Source: Armillaria gallica
Lineage: Eukaryota > Basidiomycota > Agaricomycetes > Agaricales > Physalacriaceae
Length of the DNA: 64,000 bases
Direction of reading: 5' to 3'
Assembly: GCA_037576215.1 (NCBI GenBank)
Contig: JBANDB010000009.1
Location: 2,542,001-2,606,000 of the forward strand
Numbering within the stretch: the stretch's first letter is position 1; each line of letters opens with the position of its first letter. The notes beneath the pieces are model-generated. The model had not been told where the DNA came from. It saw only the letters and a list, made by a program, of their open reading frames with translations, and searched no databases. A program made the position numbers and the translations under genes. Positions 22,400 to 34,479 of this stretch are shown in pieces.

Positions 22400-23560
22400 T
22401 GGTTTTGAGTGCCATTTTATCTCATCATCTTGCTTGGCAATTCATTGTTCACAGCGTAGTTTCTATATTAGAAAAGCTGATTCTGATATTGAGATGCGGT
22501 ATAGTCTATTTTTGCTATATAATAGTTGATTGTTTTTATTGTGAAATTGTGCAAGACCACATATAAGATTTTTTCCATATGTGATCTGTGGCCATTGATT
22601 TCCAGTGTTTTCCCATAGCTGTTCATAGAGTTTACATATAATATTTTGAGCAGATATCTGTCTGCAGTCTATTAATATATGTTCTAATGATTTTTCTGTC
22701 CCACATTTCAGACATATTGCTCAGTGTGAGTAATTTGGTATATTATCCCAGTATCTTCCACATTTATATGCATTATATAGCATCATCCATAGGAAGTTTC
22801 TTATTGTTCTTGTTATATCTTTGCTTTTTATTGATAGCCATATCTGTGAATCTGTTAGTATATGTCTGCTTAGATCCTTTGCAGCATATTGGGTTATGTC
22901 CAGATTGATCATAGTTGATTTATTATTCTCTGTATTATTTATGTGATTGTCTACATATACAAAGAGGGTATTTGATTCTCTTTGTCTTAACCATGCAACT
23001 GTTCTTTTGATTTCATAGGCATTTTTTACTCCAATCCATCCTTTATCTTCATAGTAAGGAAGTGAGCTAGTTATTGCATTTATCATATACTTAGATTTTG
23101 ATTCAATTTTTAGTTGGATGTCTTTGGGTATTTTGCAGACAATGTATTCTGCAGCATATAATTCACCTGTTTTAGTGTTTTGGTACAGTCCTAGGATTCT
23201 GCATGTTTTATTTATAATATTATCTTTGTTGATCCATATTTCACTTCCTGCTTAGGCATTTATGTCTCCATTCATTTTACATACTCCATTTGTATATACT
23301 GTTATGATATTATTTCTTGTTTTTCTTAATATAGATATATCCTTAAGATTATCTTCTATAGTTGTGAATATTTGTAGTGCATTATAAATTTTGTTTGATG
23401 TTAGTAGTTTGTACTCAAAGGTTTTTATAGGATTATCACTGCTTTCTTGTGATTCCTTGTCTAAAGTTTCTTCACTTTCATATCCATCATCATTCTGTGG
23501 TCTCCAGTGTGTGGGCAGCTCATTTAGCAGTTTTTTCACTATTAGTAGACATTTTGCAGG
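22400..23560 (-). pseudogene. LINE ORF2 C-terminus: RNase H and terminal Cys/His region
   Basis: The complement encodes ITVYTNGVCKMNGDINA (the first Asp/Asn strand, with YTNG for the usual YTDGS), GELYAAEYIVCKIPKD (catalytic Glu in the AE position), then WLRQRESNTLFVYVDNHINN (third acidic site). After it, AICLKCGTEKSLEHILIDC is the CxxC..HxxxxC zinc-like tail of LINEs. YTNG means the first catalytic Asp is Asn, a G-to-A type change. Confidence 0.75.
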
Positions 23561-23889
23561 GTTTGTGCAGCCTTTGCATCTTTCTGCTTTACACTTATTA
23601 CATTTGCATTTTTTACCTGATATCTTATAGTTATTTGGTTGGTTTGCTGTTATGTTTATTGCATCTCCTACAATGTATATTTTATGGTTCTCTCAGAGAC
23701 ATTTGCCTTGTTTTGAATTTGTTATCCTGTTGGTTTTTGCTAATGATACATTATGATATCATAGTGGCATTTTGCCTTTTTCTTTATTTGTGAGAGTTTG
23801 TGCATCAATTTTAAGATTGTATTCTTTAGCTTGTTTTACTATTTGTATAAGGTCTTGTAATAAACTAGTATTTTGTTTTGTTGTGACAT

Positions 23890-25700
23890 TCTATGATTGA
23901 AGAAACATATTCATTTTTGTATTATTATCTATTTTTTTATGTTTATATGATACATTCATTGCATATAGTGCATGTGCAGTATTTTGCCATGTAGCTTGGT
24001 TGAAGTTATTGCATAATGGTGACTTAAGAGTAATTAACATGATTGCTTTGTTTTTGATTGAAGGTCTAGTAGATTCTTCCCACCTTGATTTTTTTGATGC
24101 ATAAAGTGTTTTTAGACTTACTGGTGATGATTTAGTGTTATTCCATATGAAGTTGCAGATTTTTTTGATTAAGATAGTTTCAATATGGTTTGGCATGCCT
24201 TGGACTTTAGTTAGAAATTGTGTTCCATTTCCTACAACCAGTTGTATTATATAGCTATGTCCTTCTAATGTTGGATGACTTTTATTCCATTGTGCTAGTG
24301 ATTTGTTAATTTTTTCTATTATTGGTGTCCAAGGTGTTGTATTATCTATGTTGTTTCCAATCCAGCAGCCAAGAGAGCATATTGTTTCACCTTCTTGGAC
24401 AATGTGGATGTTGTGTGGTATTTTGTTATCATATTCATTTAATTGTCTTGATTTGTAAACTGTTTCTTTATATTTTTTTTATACCTATTAGTATACATTT
24501 TGTCTTTTCAATATTGAATTTTGCTCTTGAGGCCAGACACCATTCTGTAAGAGTTTTTTGTAGTTCATTTAAGGAGTTATTTTCGATAAATAGACTGTTG
24601 TGTCATCTGCAAAGAGTTTTGTTATAAGATTGTCTATTGATCCTAGTATATGTAGACCTTGGATATTTGAGTCATGTAGCATACATGCTAGTGGCTAAAT
24701 TGCAATATTAAACAGGAGACATGATAGGAGGTCACCCTGTCTTACCTCTCTAGTTATTGTATATGGTTGACTTAATTCTCCATTGATGATTACAATTGTT
24801 TTTACTTGATTATATAAGGATTTGACAATGTTGATAAAGCGGTTGTGAATATTACATGCTGCCATTGTTTCTCATAGGTAGTCATGTGCTATTTTATTGT
24901 ATGCTTTTTCTTGATCTAAGGCAATAATTACACTGTTCTGCTCTGATGCTTCTGCATATTGGATTGTTAGCTTTGATAACATTGTTTGGTCAAATATATT
25001 GTGGCCTTTAATAAATCCTATTTGGTCTTCATATATTATATCTGGTGCTATGTTTGCAAGTTTTATTGCTAGTGTTTTGGTAAAGATTTTGTAGTCACTG
25101 TTTAGGAGAGTTATTGGTTGATAGTTTACAATATCATTGTGGTTTTTTTTTTTTGTAAATTGGGCACATCCATCCTGTGTTAAAATCTGTGCTTTCTATT
25201 ATACTATATTTTTCAATATCATTAAAGACTTTTATTAAGACTTTAACTATGTTGAAGGTGGGTTTTCTGCTAGCTTATCTTCTCTATAGTGAATGACAAG
25301 TGTTTTTGGTAGTTCATTTGGAAGGCCATCAATTCCAGCTGCTACATCATTTGCTGATATAGCGATTGCTTCCTGGACTTGGATCTATCATATATTTTTT
25401 CCAAGCTTTTGTTTTTGGACTTCTGAAATTTTGTTTTCAAGTTTCTGTATAACTTTTGTTATTATTTCATTGCAATTTGCTTCTTCTATTATGGGTATAT
25501 CTGTTGATTGTATATCATTATGATAGTTTCCAGCAATTTCTACTATTTCTGATGTTTTTGTTTTGTATGTTGGATTTTTAGCAGATGAGTTTGGTTCTTT
25601 TAGCTCATATATTGTATCTCTTGGTCTTCTAGATTTATTAAGATTAATTCAGTATTTACTTATTATTTCACCATGTAGATGATTTTGTACTCTAGATTTT
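23890..25700 (-). pseudogene. LINE ORF2 reverse transcriptase domain
   Basis: On the complement near 24780-24590 the RT core reads TREVRQGDLLSCLLFNIAI, then a stop, PLACMLHDSNIQGLHI and TKLFADDTTV, where FADD is the catalytic motif. Thumb and downstream segments (KICNFIWNNTKSSPVSLKTL at about 24150) follow. Several stops and frameshifts make it non-functional. Confidence 0.8.
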
Positions 25701-25899
25701 GCGTTTTTTGTATTGTATCTTTGTTTCTAAAGTTCAATGATGTGTTCTTGGAGAAGTGCAGCTGATAGTGTCTTTTCTTCATAATTGATATTGTTATTAT
25801 TCAAGGTGCAATCTAGCTGCCCTTCTAGTTGCTAATTTTTTGTATCATCTGATTTTTAAATTTTTATAAAGTGTTTGCACATTTCTAATTTCTGTACAT

Positions 25900-26871
25900 T
25901 CATTAAATTCTGATTTTTCTATTTGTGATTCAGTTCCAAGCCAAGGTCTCGGATTTCTTTCATTAACTTTTTATTTTTTAGTAAATATAGTGGCATTGTC
26001 CATCTTCCACAGCCAATGTATGGAGCTTTAAGGTTTATGAGTTCTACAGTGACTAGTTTATAGTCTGTTGGAATATAGGTGGCTTTTATGCCCCAGTTGC
26101 AGTATAAGGATGTGAGTTCATTTGCAGTATATATATGATCTATTTTTGACTGAGATCCAGTAGATAGTTGCATAAATGTAAATGCTATTGATGTTGGGTT
26201 TGTTTTTCACCATCCATCTTTTAATTGGAGAAGACTTTTTAATTCTGAAAGTGCTTGTGTTGCACCTGTGTTGTCTCTGTGACATGGTAGTCTATCAATC
26301 ATGTCTTCTACAATGTTTGTGTCTCCCAGCATAAAGTCTGAGATTGGAAGATTCTTCTCATTTCAGATTTGTAGTAGGCTCTCCCAGAATTGTTTGTTCT
26401 CAGTTGGATCATTTGGTGCATATATGGTTAATATTGAAATCGTGAGTGTATGATGCTATGGAAGCCTTATCATTATTGCTCTTCCTGGAATGATTTCATA
26501 ATAGTCAATATTTTGGGTATTTGTTATTTCTTTGTTCAGTACAATTGCAACTCCTTTTGCATTTGGTTGTTGTGGGTCAGCAGAATAGTATATATGCATG
26601 TGTTTACTATAGATGTTGTGGATATCTTTCACATGCTCATTTGTTAAGTGTGTTTCTTGAAGTGCTAGTACTCTGATTTTCTCATTTCAGAGAATTTCAT
26701 TTACTTGTTTCTATTTGTTTTTTTCATGTCATATATTGTTATGCCCTCTTCCTTTAATGTTTAGTGAGGCAATTTTAATACTAGCATGAGTATTCTTTTT
26801 TATTTTATCTGTTATATTCTTTATAGCTATTTTGGAGTTGTATTGTGATTGTTGGTTTCCTTGACTTTATA
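25900..26871 (-). pseudogene. LINE ORF2 endonuclease (EEP/APE-type), 3' portion
   Basis: On the complement: ASLNIKGRGHNN, VLALQETHL (catalytic Glu), ADPQQPNAKGVAIVLNKEI, DFMLGDTNIVED (GDxN site), SKIDHIYTANELTS, and TDYKLVTVEL where the family has SDHxxV. Three stops fall at Trp-like positions in the N-terminal part, consistent with G-to-A damage. The His-to-Tyr change in the last motif would abolish catalysis. The coding region continues 5' of the Ty3 insertion at 40119. Confidence 0.8.
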
Positions 26872-26876
26872 TATTG
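26872..26876. repeat. Ty3 target-site duplication, left copy (TATTG)
   Basis: TATTG immediately precedes the LTR at 26877 and recurs at 40114-40118 right after the other LTR. This is the 5-bp duplication expected of LTR-element integrases. Confidence 0.9.
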
Positions 26877-27250
26877 TGTTATGACTGGACTCGGGAATAA
26901 CGGACTTGGCATCCAATGAGTTCTGTCTCTCACTTTGGACAGCTCGATGGACCCGTAGAGTCTATTACAGCGAAGCGGCACAGCACGTTAACTCTTGGCA
27001 AGCAATAAGAGTAAGTCCGGGGTGGTATTAAACTTAGCTCAAAGCTAGGGTACATGGCTGAGAGCTGTGCTACTTATATACTGCTGTGAAGGCTAAATTT
27101 AGTCGATGGGTAGCGGCTTTGATAGAAGTCGTGAGGCAACTCGTGGGATCGTTGGGGTAACACGTGGTGCTACTGGGCTGAAGGTGATAAGATAAGATAG
27201 GATCGTCAGGCCGGTAGTGATAAGATAAGTGAAAAAATAAGATCGTAACA
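26877..27250 (-). mobile_element. Ty3 3' LTR (374 bp)
   Basis: tgttatgactggactcggga ... taagatcgtaaca. It has the same length as 39740-40113 with about 19 differences by eye, most at CpG sites. The adjacent 27251-27263 (tcaccccccctgcc-like, purine-rich GGCAGGGGGGTGA on the sense strand) is the polypurine tract, so this is the 3' LTR. Confidence 0.92.
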
Positions 27251-27263
27251 TCACCCCCCTGCC

Positions 27264-28660
27264 AAGGCAGGCGTCCCGACTGCCTGTATGGCATTGTGTC
27301 AGTTTTCGTAGTCAGCAATAGCCTCTTGTGCATGTTCCATATCATCTTCTCTGACCCAGGAGTTATGTTCCCGAGTCCAGCCTTTCCGTGATGGATCACT
27401 TTTCATTTGATGAAGTAATCCATCATGGTTCTGGATTTTCATCCTCACCAACCACATACCAGTCATGGTCAGGCATCAAGTACTTCCTCAACTTCATATT
27501 CCTCATCATTTTCAATAAGGTCTGGTGGCGGTGGTGGTGGCAATTCTTGGTTGGGAAATGCCAGTGGTGTATACGGTGTTAGGAGTTTTTCATTGAATCG
27601 TGGGTGAACCTTCCAGTGAGGTGGTAATTTGAGCTTGTATGTGCTGGTGCCCACCTTTTTGAGGATCAGGAAGGGGCCAACGCGCTTGTCGTCCAACTTT
27701 TTCTTTGGTTGAGGGAGGTGAAGGTTTGTGGCATCAAGCCATATGCAGTCTCAATTTGGTAAGGATGAGGCAAGCACTTTTTCTTATCGTATTGCACTTT
27801 CATCTTTCCAGCGGCTTCCTCAAGTGCCTTCTGTGTTTCAGCGTGGACCTTAGTCATGTTTTTGATGAAGTCTTCGGCAGCGGGATTTGAGAAAGGTGTC
27901 AATCATGGGGAGTCGGGGATGATTCGGGGATTTCGGCCATACAGTACCATGAAAGGACTTTTGCCTGTCGTGCTGTGGATGCGGTTGTTGTGTGCGAACT
28001 CAGCAAGGGGGAGCCAATCACTCCAGTCGGTCTGTCTATGATTTACGAAGATTCAAAGGTACTTTTCGATCTCTTGATTAACTCGTTTGGTCTGCCTGTC
28101 AGTCTGAGGGTGGAATGCAGTGGATGCGTTGGGCGTGATGTCAAGCATTCGGTATAATTCCTTCATAAATTTGGAGACAAATTGCGGACCACAATCCGAT
28201 ATCACTACTTGGGACATCCCATAGCATGCGTAGACGTGATCTCGTAGGATTCGAGCCCATCCTTTGGCTGACAGCTCAGTGTTACAGGCGACGGGGATGA
28301 TGGCTTTCGAGAATCAATCGACGATCATGAGGATCGCATCATGCCCGTTTGATTCGGGAAGTCCAGTGACCATGTTGATGGAAATATGGGTCCACGGTCT
28401 GACGGGTACAGTGTTTGGATAGAGCGGGGCCACCTTGGCCGCAGTGCTCGACTTGGTTCATTGACAGGTTTCACAGCCTTTGATGTAGGCCTCGACGTCC
28501 TTCTTCATCTTCGGCCACCAATAGTCTCGGAGTACTAACTCCTTCGTCTTCTTGATCCCTGGGTGACCAGCCATGATGTGATCGTGGTATTGGGAAATGA
28601 TTTCGCCCTGTAGCATCTTCTTGCGGGGTACGTAGATTCTGTTGTCATAATACAACATCC
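27264..28660 (-). pseudogene. Ty3 integrase with C-terminal chromodomain
   Basis: On the complement, zinc-binding H2C2 reads YHDHIMAGHPGIKKTKELVL, then KGCETCQ (28458-28658). The catalytic core follows with the first Asp in DAILMIVD, the second in VVISDCGPQFVSKF (SDCG for the usual SDRG), and the Glu in RVNQEIEKYLR. The GPF/Y module is RVGPFLILKKVGTSTYKLKL and HPRFNEKLLTPY, then a Pro run and EYEVEEVLDA, the start of a chromodomain, which would target heterochromatin. SDCG is an Arg-to-Cys change at a CpG. In-frame stops occur. Confidence 0.88.
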
Positions 28661-28748
28661 CTTCCTTTCAGGATATCCCTCGTTCATGGTGGAGGGATGT
28701 GGCAATGCCCTTGTCCCACAATTCTTCTTGTCAGGTGGCTTCTTTAAT

Positions 28749-29366
28749 TCACTGATGTACCTCCACGGCTGTTGGCATGATGAGAGCACGAAAGTGGGTG
28801 GGTTGAAGGATGACGATGTCGTTGTTGTCTCTCGAGCCTTGATCGTGGTCGGCGTGCCAGAATAGCAGGTCAGCTTTCACGTTCTGGGTGCCAGGCTTAT
28901 GAAAGAGCTTGAAGTGGTATTCTGCGAGTTCCATAACCCAACATGCTTGTTGTTGATTCAGCTTTTGTGGTAGCCGGAAGTATTGGAGGTTCTGGTGATC
29001 CATCCAGATTTCTATATCGTGCTTAGCACCCATAAGGTAATGCTGCCATTCTGATAGGGCGAGCATGATTGTGAGTAGCTCCTTGTTGTAGATTTCGTAG
29101 TTCCTTTCTGTGACGCTGAGTGACTTTGACATGAAGGCCATGGGGTGCCAGACCCTGTTCTGCTGTTGACTGAGGACAGCGCCGACTGCTCCCTTGCTGG
29201 AGTCAGCTTCTACTTGGAAGGGTTCGTCATCGTTCGGTATGGTGAGAATGACATCCTCAGCCATGCGCCTCTTCAGCTCCTGGAATGCTTTGTCCTGCGC
29301 TTCCGCCCATCTCCATTCCGTGTTGCCAGTGAGCTGCGTGAGGGGTCGGACAACCTTTGAGTACAT
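28749..29366 (-). pseudogene. Ty3 RNase H domain
   Basis: About 205 open residues on the complement: WRWAEAQDKAFQELKRRMAE, PFQVEADSSKGAVGAVLSQQ, NYEIYNKELLTIMLALSEW, HDIEIWMDHQNLQYFRLPQK and QARWVMEL-like QQACWVMELAEYHF. This is the classical Ty3 tether and RNase H order (EADSS, NKELL, DHQNL). It continues in frame with the end of RT across a small frameshift. Confidence 0.9.
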
Positions 29367-30150
29367 TTTGATGAATTTTCAGTAAAAGTTCATGAAGCCA
29401 AGGAACGATTGAAGTTCCTTCTTCTTTTGGGGCATCGGCCATTCTGCGATGCCGGCGATCTTGACTGGGTCCATTCGGATGGAATCCTGGCTGATGATCA
29501 CGCCGAGGTATTCCGTTTCGAGTACTTTGAATTCGCACTTTTCTGCCTTAAGGAAAAGCTTGTTTTCGCGAAGTTGTTGAAGAACACGCTTCACAATCCA
29601 TCGGTGCTCCCCCAGGTCTTTGGAGAAGATCAGGATGTCATCCAGATAAATGGTGACCTTGCCTTCGGCAATCAGGTCCTTGAAGATGTCGTTCATCATC
29701 CATTGGAATGTCGCAGGCAAATTTGTGAGCCCGAAGAACATGACGGTGGGTTCAAAAAGCCCTCGGTTCGTACGGAAGGCAGCTTTTTCCTTGTCTCCTT
29801 CCCTGATTCGGACGTTGTTATACCCCAATAAACGTCGAGCTTGGTGAAAAACTTGGTGCCACGCAGCTTGTCAATGAGTTCGGAGATGAGTGGCAATGGA
29901 TATCGGTTTTTGATGGTCATCTCATTGAGCTTGCAGTAGTCCTGTACTGGCCGCAATGTGCCATCCTTTTTCTTCACAAAGAAGAATGGGGAGGCAAAGG
30001 GTGACTTGGATGGGCGGATATGACCGGACTCCAAGTTTTCATCAAGGAACTTGTCGAGCTGCTCCTGTTTGTTTCAGTTCAAGGGATAGACCTTACAGTC
30101 CAAGGTCGACTTCGCATTCAGGACGAGCTCAATGGCATGGTCCCATGGCT
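29257..30150 (-). pseudogene. Ty3 reverse transcriptase domain
   Basis: On the complement: [86 protein letters not shown], and the catalytic IYLDDILIFSKD (YLDD), then CEFKVLETEYLGVIIS. Motif order and spacing are typical. The frame changes near 29830 (two overlapping open segments), marking an indel. Confidence 0.92.
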
Positions 30151-30151
30151 T

Positions 30152-31190
30152 TCACTCAGGTAATTCGTCAAAGTTATCTTTCGAGAACAAGTCACGGAAA
30201 GAGTGATAGTGCTCGGGCACTAGTTCTTCGAAGGTTCTCCTGGGTTTGTCAGCATTAGCATTGGCTGCAAGGTCATTCGCATGGTGCATCGAGTGAATGA
30301 CCAGCTCTTCCTCCATTCGTACCACCAGGATGGTGTCCCCTTCCTTGAGTTCTTCATCCCAGCAGTCATCGGGGTCAGGGTTGGGGAGTTCAATGTGGTT
30401 TCCAACGCATTGACAGTGTCCAAAAACGACGCTGCCCGTCTTCCAGTTTATGACGGGGTTATGACGCCGAAGCCAATCGTGTCCGAGATATACATCCCAC
30501 TTTCCTAGGTCCATGACTGCGAGGTTGATTCGTTCACAATGCTCTCCGATTGTGAGACAAAGTTCTATGAACTCGGTTACATCGCTGCCCTTGTTTCAGG
30601 TTCCGTCTGCATTATATACCAGAATGGGTATTAATACCTTCCTAGTGTCAAGGTTATGTTCTTCAACATAGGCGTGGTTAATGGCACTTCCAGTGCATCC
30701 ACTATCAAGGAGTGCCTTCGTGGATAAAACTTTTCGCCCCGTACAGGGCTCCAGGACAACGGGGATCATCAAATTGCTGGTTCCCCCATGGATGTACCAA
30801 ATTGGCTCTCATAACTTGTACAGTCATTCTCAGGCCAACTCCCAGTCACCGGTACGAAGTTGGTCAAGGATTGGGTCGGTGAGCTCTTGAATTTGTTCTG
30901 GTGTACCCAGGAACAAAGTCAGGATCGAGCTCCGGTGTTGGTGAGGGCCCCTCGCACGTATCGTAGGGTCCAATCCACCTCGAATGGTTTTAACCATCCC
31001 GAGGGTCCTTTATCCTGGTGGCGGGTCATCGGTTCTTTGGCGTCATTCTCTTGTCTTCGGAGGGAGGGCAAAGAAGTGGCAGGGAGGCCAATTGGGCTCC
31101 CTTTCGCCTTCCATTGCCGATAAGAGGTGTCATCCTCCTCGTCTGGTACTTCTACCAGGGTTACTGAGTGCCCCCTCTTTACCACCTGGG
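30152..31190 (-). pseudogene. Ty3 aspartic protease and upstream gag-pol linker
   Basis: On the complement near 30760-30640: STKALLDSGCTGSAINHAYV, where DSGCTG is the catalytic loop, then NLAVMDLGKWDVYLGHDWLR and NPVINWKTGSVVF. These are the retropepsin hallmarks of Ty3 (DSG, hDWL). A stop sits in the flap region (about 30600). Upstream 30919-31185 (VTLVEVPDEEDDTSYRQW ...) is linker of no recognised function. Confidence 0.85.
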
Positions 31191-31192
31191 CA

Positions 31193-31418
31193 CTAGGCTT
31201 CCCCCTGTTTGTCAGCCGTGTGGTGTTCCTTCAGATGATATTCCAGGGAGTCGCGTCTTGAGGTTCCTTGTGTGGCGAGGTGGGAGAACTGCTCCCCAGG
31301 GGTGGTGTTATGGTCTTGGCCACTAATACGTGCAGAAACTCCAGGCTCGATTTGTGCCAATGAGTTGGTCTTATCGGTCGAGCCCGCTATCCCCAGTCCA
31401 TCTGGGTGTTCATAGCCC
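31193..31418 (-). pseudogene. Ty3 gag-pol linker, 5' flank of the hAT-like insertion
   Basis: The complement reads GYEHPDGLGIAGSTDKTNSL and continues open for about 75 residues. Its upstream continuation (VPK) is found at 36288-36300, beyond the 4.87-kb insert. This is how the insert's ends were located. Confidence 0.7.
31411..31418. repeat. 8-bp target duplication, left copy (CATAGCCC)
   Basis: CATAGCCC precedes aatcatggttattt at 31419 and recurs at 36288-36295. Collapsing the two restores a continuous reading (VPKGYEHPDG) across the site. Confidence 0.8.
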
Positions 31419-31708
31419 AATCATGGTTATTTACCATGCTCCCGCTAGGGGAGAAAATTTACTAGCACAGCTTGGTTTTGGCTTGGTTTGGGCCCTATTT
31501 TGCATCCATAATGAGCAGAATTGCCATCCATATTTTATTTATACCTCAACCTTGCAAACTGGGACTATAAAATCATAGATTTAGCCCTTTCTAGCTTTTT
31601 TGAATCAGCCAGGCAAATAAATTTCGCCAGCGCATGGATGAGCTAATGTAATGCTCCCATGACACTGCCACAGCCCAAATGGTCTATGGGTGGGACTGTA
31701 TTTCCCGC

Positions 31709-33478
31709 TGATGGGCCTAGACTTCCGTGGCAACGGCAACACCCAAAACTCGGTGAGAGCTTAGGCAATTAACGTAGCAACACAGCAATCAAGGCAATGT
31801 GTTTGCGAGTGGTTCGGTGCACCTCCATGCGGTCAATTCCTCAATAACACAAGATACACTGCGACTTTTCAGTCAGCGAAGTAGTACTCTTGGTCAAGGA
31901 GTACTAATAGATGTTGGCTGTAAGCCGGGAAGGATCTCGATAAACGAGATGGGACGGAATCTGGTATGACTTGAATACCAAGAAACCGCAATAGAAACTG
32001 CGAAAATGATCTAGAGACCACGAAAATGGGTCTAGAAATCGTGGCAATGCTCTGGAAATCGTAGCAATGCGCTAGAAATTGTAGCAACGGTCAAAGAAAC
32101 GTGGGGATGGACTGGAAAATGTGGGGAGGGACTAGAAAATGTTGCGATGCTCTAGTAATCGTGGGGGAGGGTGAGTAATCGTGTGGAAGGACTGGTAATC
32201 GTAGCAATGCTCTAGAAATCGTAGCAACACACTGGAAATCGTTGCGATGCTCTAGAAATCGTGGGGAAGGACTGTAAAACGTGGGGGAGGACTAGAAATC
32301 GTGGCAATGGACTAGAAGACATCGAAATAGCCTAGTAAACATGGCTTGGGGTGTACCTAATATTGTGAGTCGAAACAATAGCAATAAATGTATGGGGACT
32401 GCAAGAAACTGGTAGAAATCGTAGCAACTGAGGTGCTGAGTGGGGTGTTGCGGCAATAGATGCACGGCAACTCCGAACAATGATAAAGACGAGGGTGATC
32501 CTATAGAGCTGAACTGGGCCTACACAGAGGCAATACTGAACTGGGTGATGAAAACGATGGCGATGTAGAAGGTGAAAGCGATGAAACAATCCTATGTGGT
32601 GAAAGTGAAGCGAGGTTGTGGCATTAAAAGACAAAAGCAAGTTATTAATGCAAGATTTCATGTATTGGTGCAACCAACAATGTTTAAAGAGTAAAGCAAG
32701 CGGTGGGGAATAACTTGGAGTAACCGTAGCTGACTGGTAATGCCATAGCCTCATCAACTGGGTAAGAACTAGCTCTAAAAATGTGGTATCTACCTAGTTT
32801 TTATACTACAAGTACAATTTTATAAATAGAATATTCTTTGGAGCCTTAGTAAGGCTTTAAGTCCTTGGCTTTTGTAATAGCCATAGTAAACATATGGAAT
32901 CTGTGGTTCTAAAGTAACAGCAAGTCCTCGACGTTGCCGTGTATAGATGCGAACCGTGTGGTTTTATTGAGCGATGAGTGGATCATAAGGTGCTGTGTAG
33001 CTGCGGATTATTGAGCTGCAGTTGCCGTGCTGAGGTGTATGCATGGGGCAACGATAATTCGAAGTCTTGGCACTGTAACAGCCTTAGTAAACGCGGTCTA
33101 TAGTTGCCGTAGCTGTAATTATCGTAGCTGGGAGGGTACTCGTGTCAATCACATCATTTCATTAAATGATTGATGGGCACATCAACTAGTGCTTCTGAGT
33201 GATATAGCAACCCCATTTTAGGATGATTGTCGATCAAAGGTGCCTTGCTGTGATGTGAGGCGAGCTGGGAAGGATAACGGAGTGCATGAGGAGTGGATGT
33301 CACGGTTTTAGGACTGGATCTGAATGTTTGTGGCTTATACTGTGAAAATCTGTGGTATTATCAAGTGTTGGCAGTGTTATGGAGTGTGTGAGGATTATAA
33401 TGGCGTCGTTTCGAAGGTATTGGGTGATGGATGGGTAAATCCACGAATTCTGAGCGTACAGAGCCTGGAGGCTCATCA
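31709..33478. mobile_element. 1.8-kb TG...CA repeat, copy 2, with CCGC(T) target duplication
   Basis: tgatgggcctagacttccgt ... ggaggctcatca, flanked by ccgc on both sides (31705-31708 and 33479-33482). Both copies have the same ends and no internal retroelement domain, so they behave as solo LTRs of an unseen family. CpG sites are preserved here where copy 1 shows TpG or CpA. Confidence 0.8.
31990..32320. repeat. tandem array of about 20-24 bp units in the 1.8-kb repeat (copy 2)
   Basis: Variants of ctagaaatcgtagcaatgct, ctggaaatcgt... and actagaaaatgt... recur more than ten times. The array is about twice as long as in copy 1, showing expansion or contraction since the copies separated. Confidence 0.65.
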
Positions 33479-33489
33479 CCGCTCTTCCA

Positions 33490-34440
33490 CTCAATGTTTG
33501 GGTGCGAAAAAAGTTGCACGAGCAGGAAAAATATATTTGATTGCATATACGCCCTCTCCCTGCATGCGCACTGCTTATTTTAGCTGGATGCATCAGGGTG
33601 GGTCAGGATGTATACACCGTGGGAGTATCTCATTCCCAATCTGGCAGCTGGGCAATTTTTGAAAGTGTATACATGGAATTCATTATATATCTACATGTAA
33701 TTGGGTCCTGTAGAAGAAAAATAATTATATTATAGTTATACTGATACTTTACAAACTCATCCAGTGTTGTGGATCTCCAATTTAACAAGAGAAACATGAT
33801 TTTCGATGTTTTTTGGACTTCGCTGGTGACCTGGGAATTCAGACCGATGCCAATTTCACGAAACAAAAGGCTTCAGTTTGGGTCGACTACATATTCTGAA
33901 GCACAAGAAAGTATCTAGTACTTTCAAAGGATGTGAGATTACTGTAGCCTACAGTAGAGTATCAATGGCAGAATAGTCATTTTGAATTTAAATCATATTA
34001 AAGTTAGCATACAACGTGAATCAGTAACTACTAATGAAAGCAAGTTGTATGCCTTCGAAAACTCGTACACTCCATATGTGCATGTAACAGAAAATCGGGG
34101 TGGATCGGATGATGTATTCCTATAGTACCATATATAACATTGAATGTATGACAATTATTCTACGGCTTGAGACAATACACAGATGTGCAAAGAGAGTATA
34201 CTATTGAAATAGCCCCAAAATACAGGGAAATCACCATTAAATAGTGATTATTGATTGCCCATGGCATTTATATCCTCAGATATATACATATATATACTAT
34301 ACATACTCACATGTGAATATCCCGAACACTCATGGGCACTCAGAGCGAGTAATTCGAGCAGCGGATGAATCCTGAGCATTCATTTCGCACACTCAATCAT
34401 TGCGGTCCGACCAACTGAGCAACAATCGAGTGGCTGTGCT
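33490..34440. other. AT-rich interior of the hAT-like element, no gene seen
   Basis: About 950 bp without a credible coding frame on either strand. It contains a run of tatatacatatatatactat near 34282-34300. Nothing else was recognised. Confidence 0.5.
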
Positions 34441-34479
34441 ACTTCTTTTCTGACCTTTGACCACCATCTCCCACAGCCG

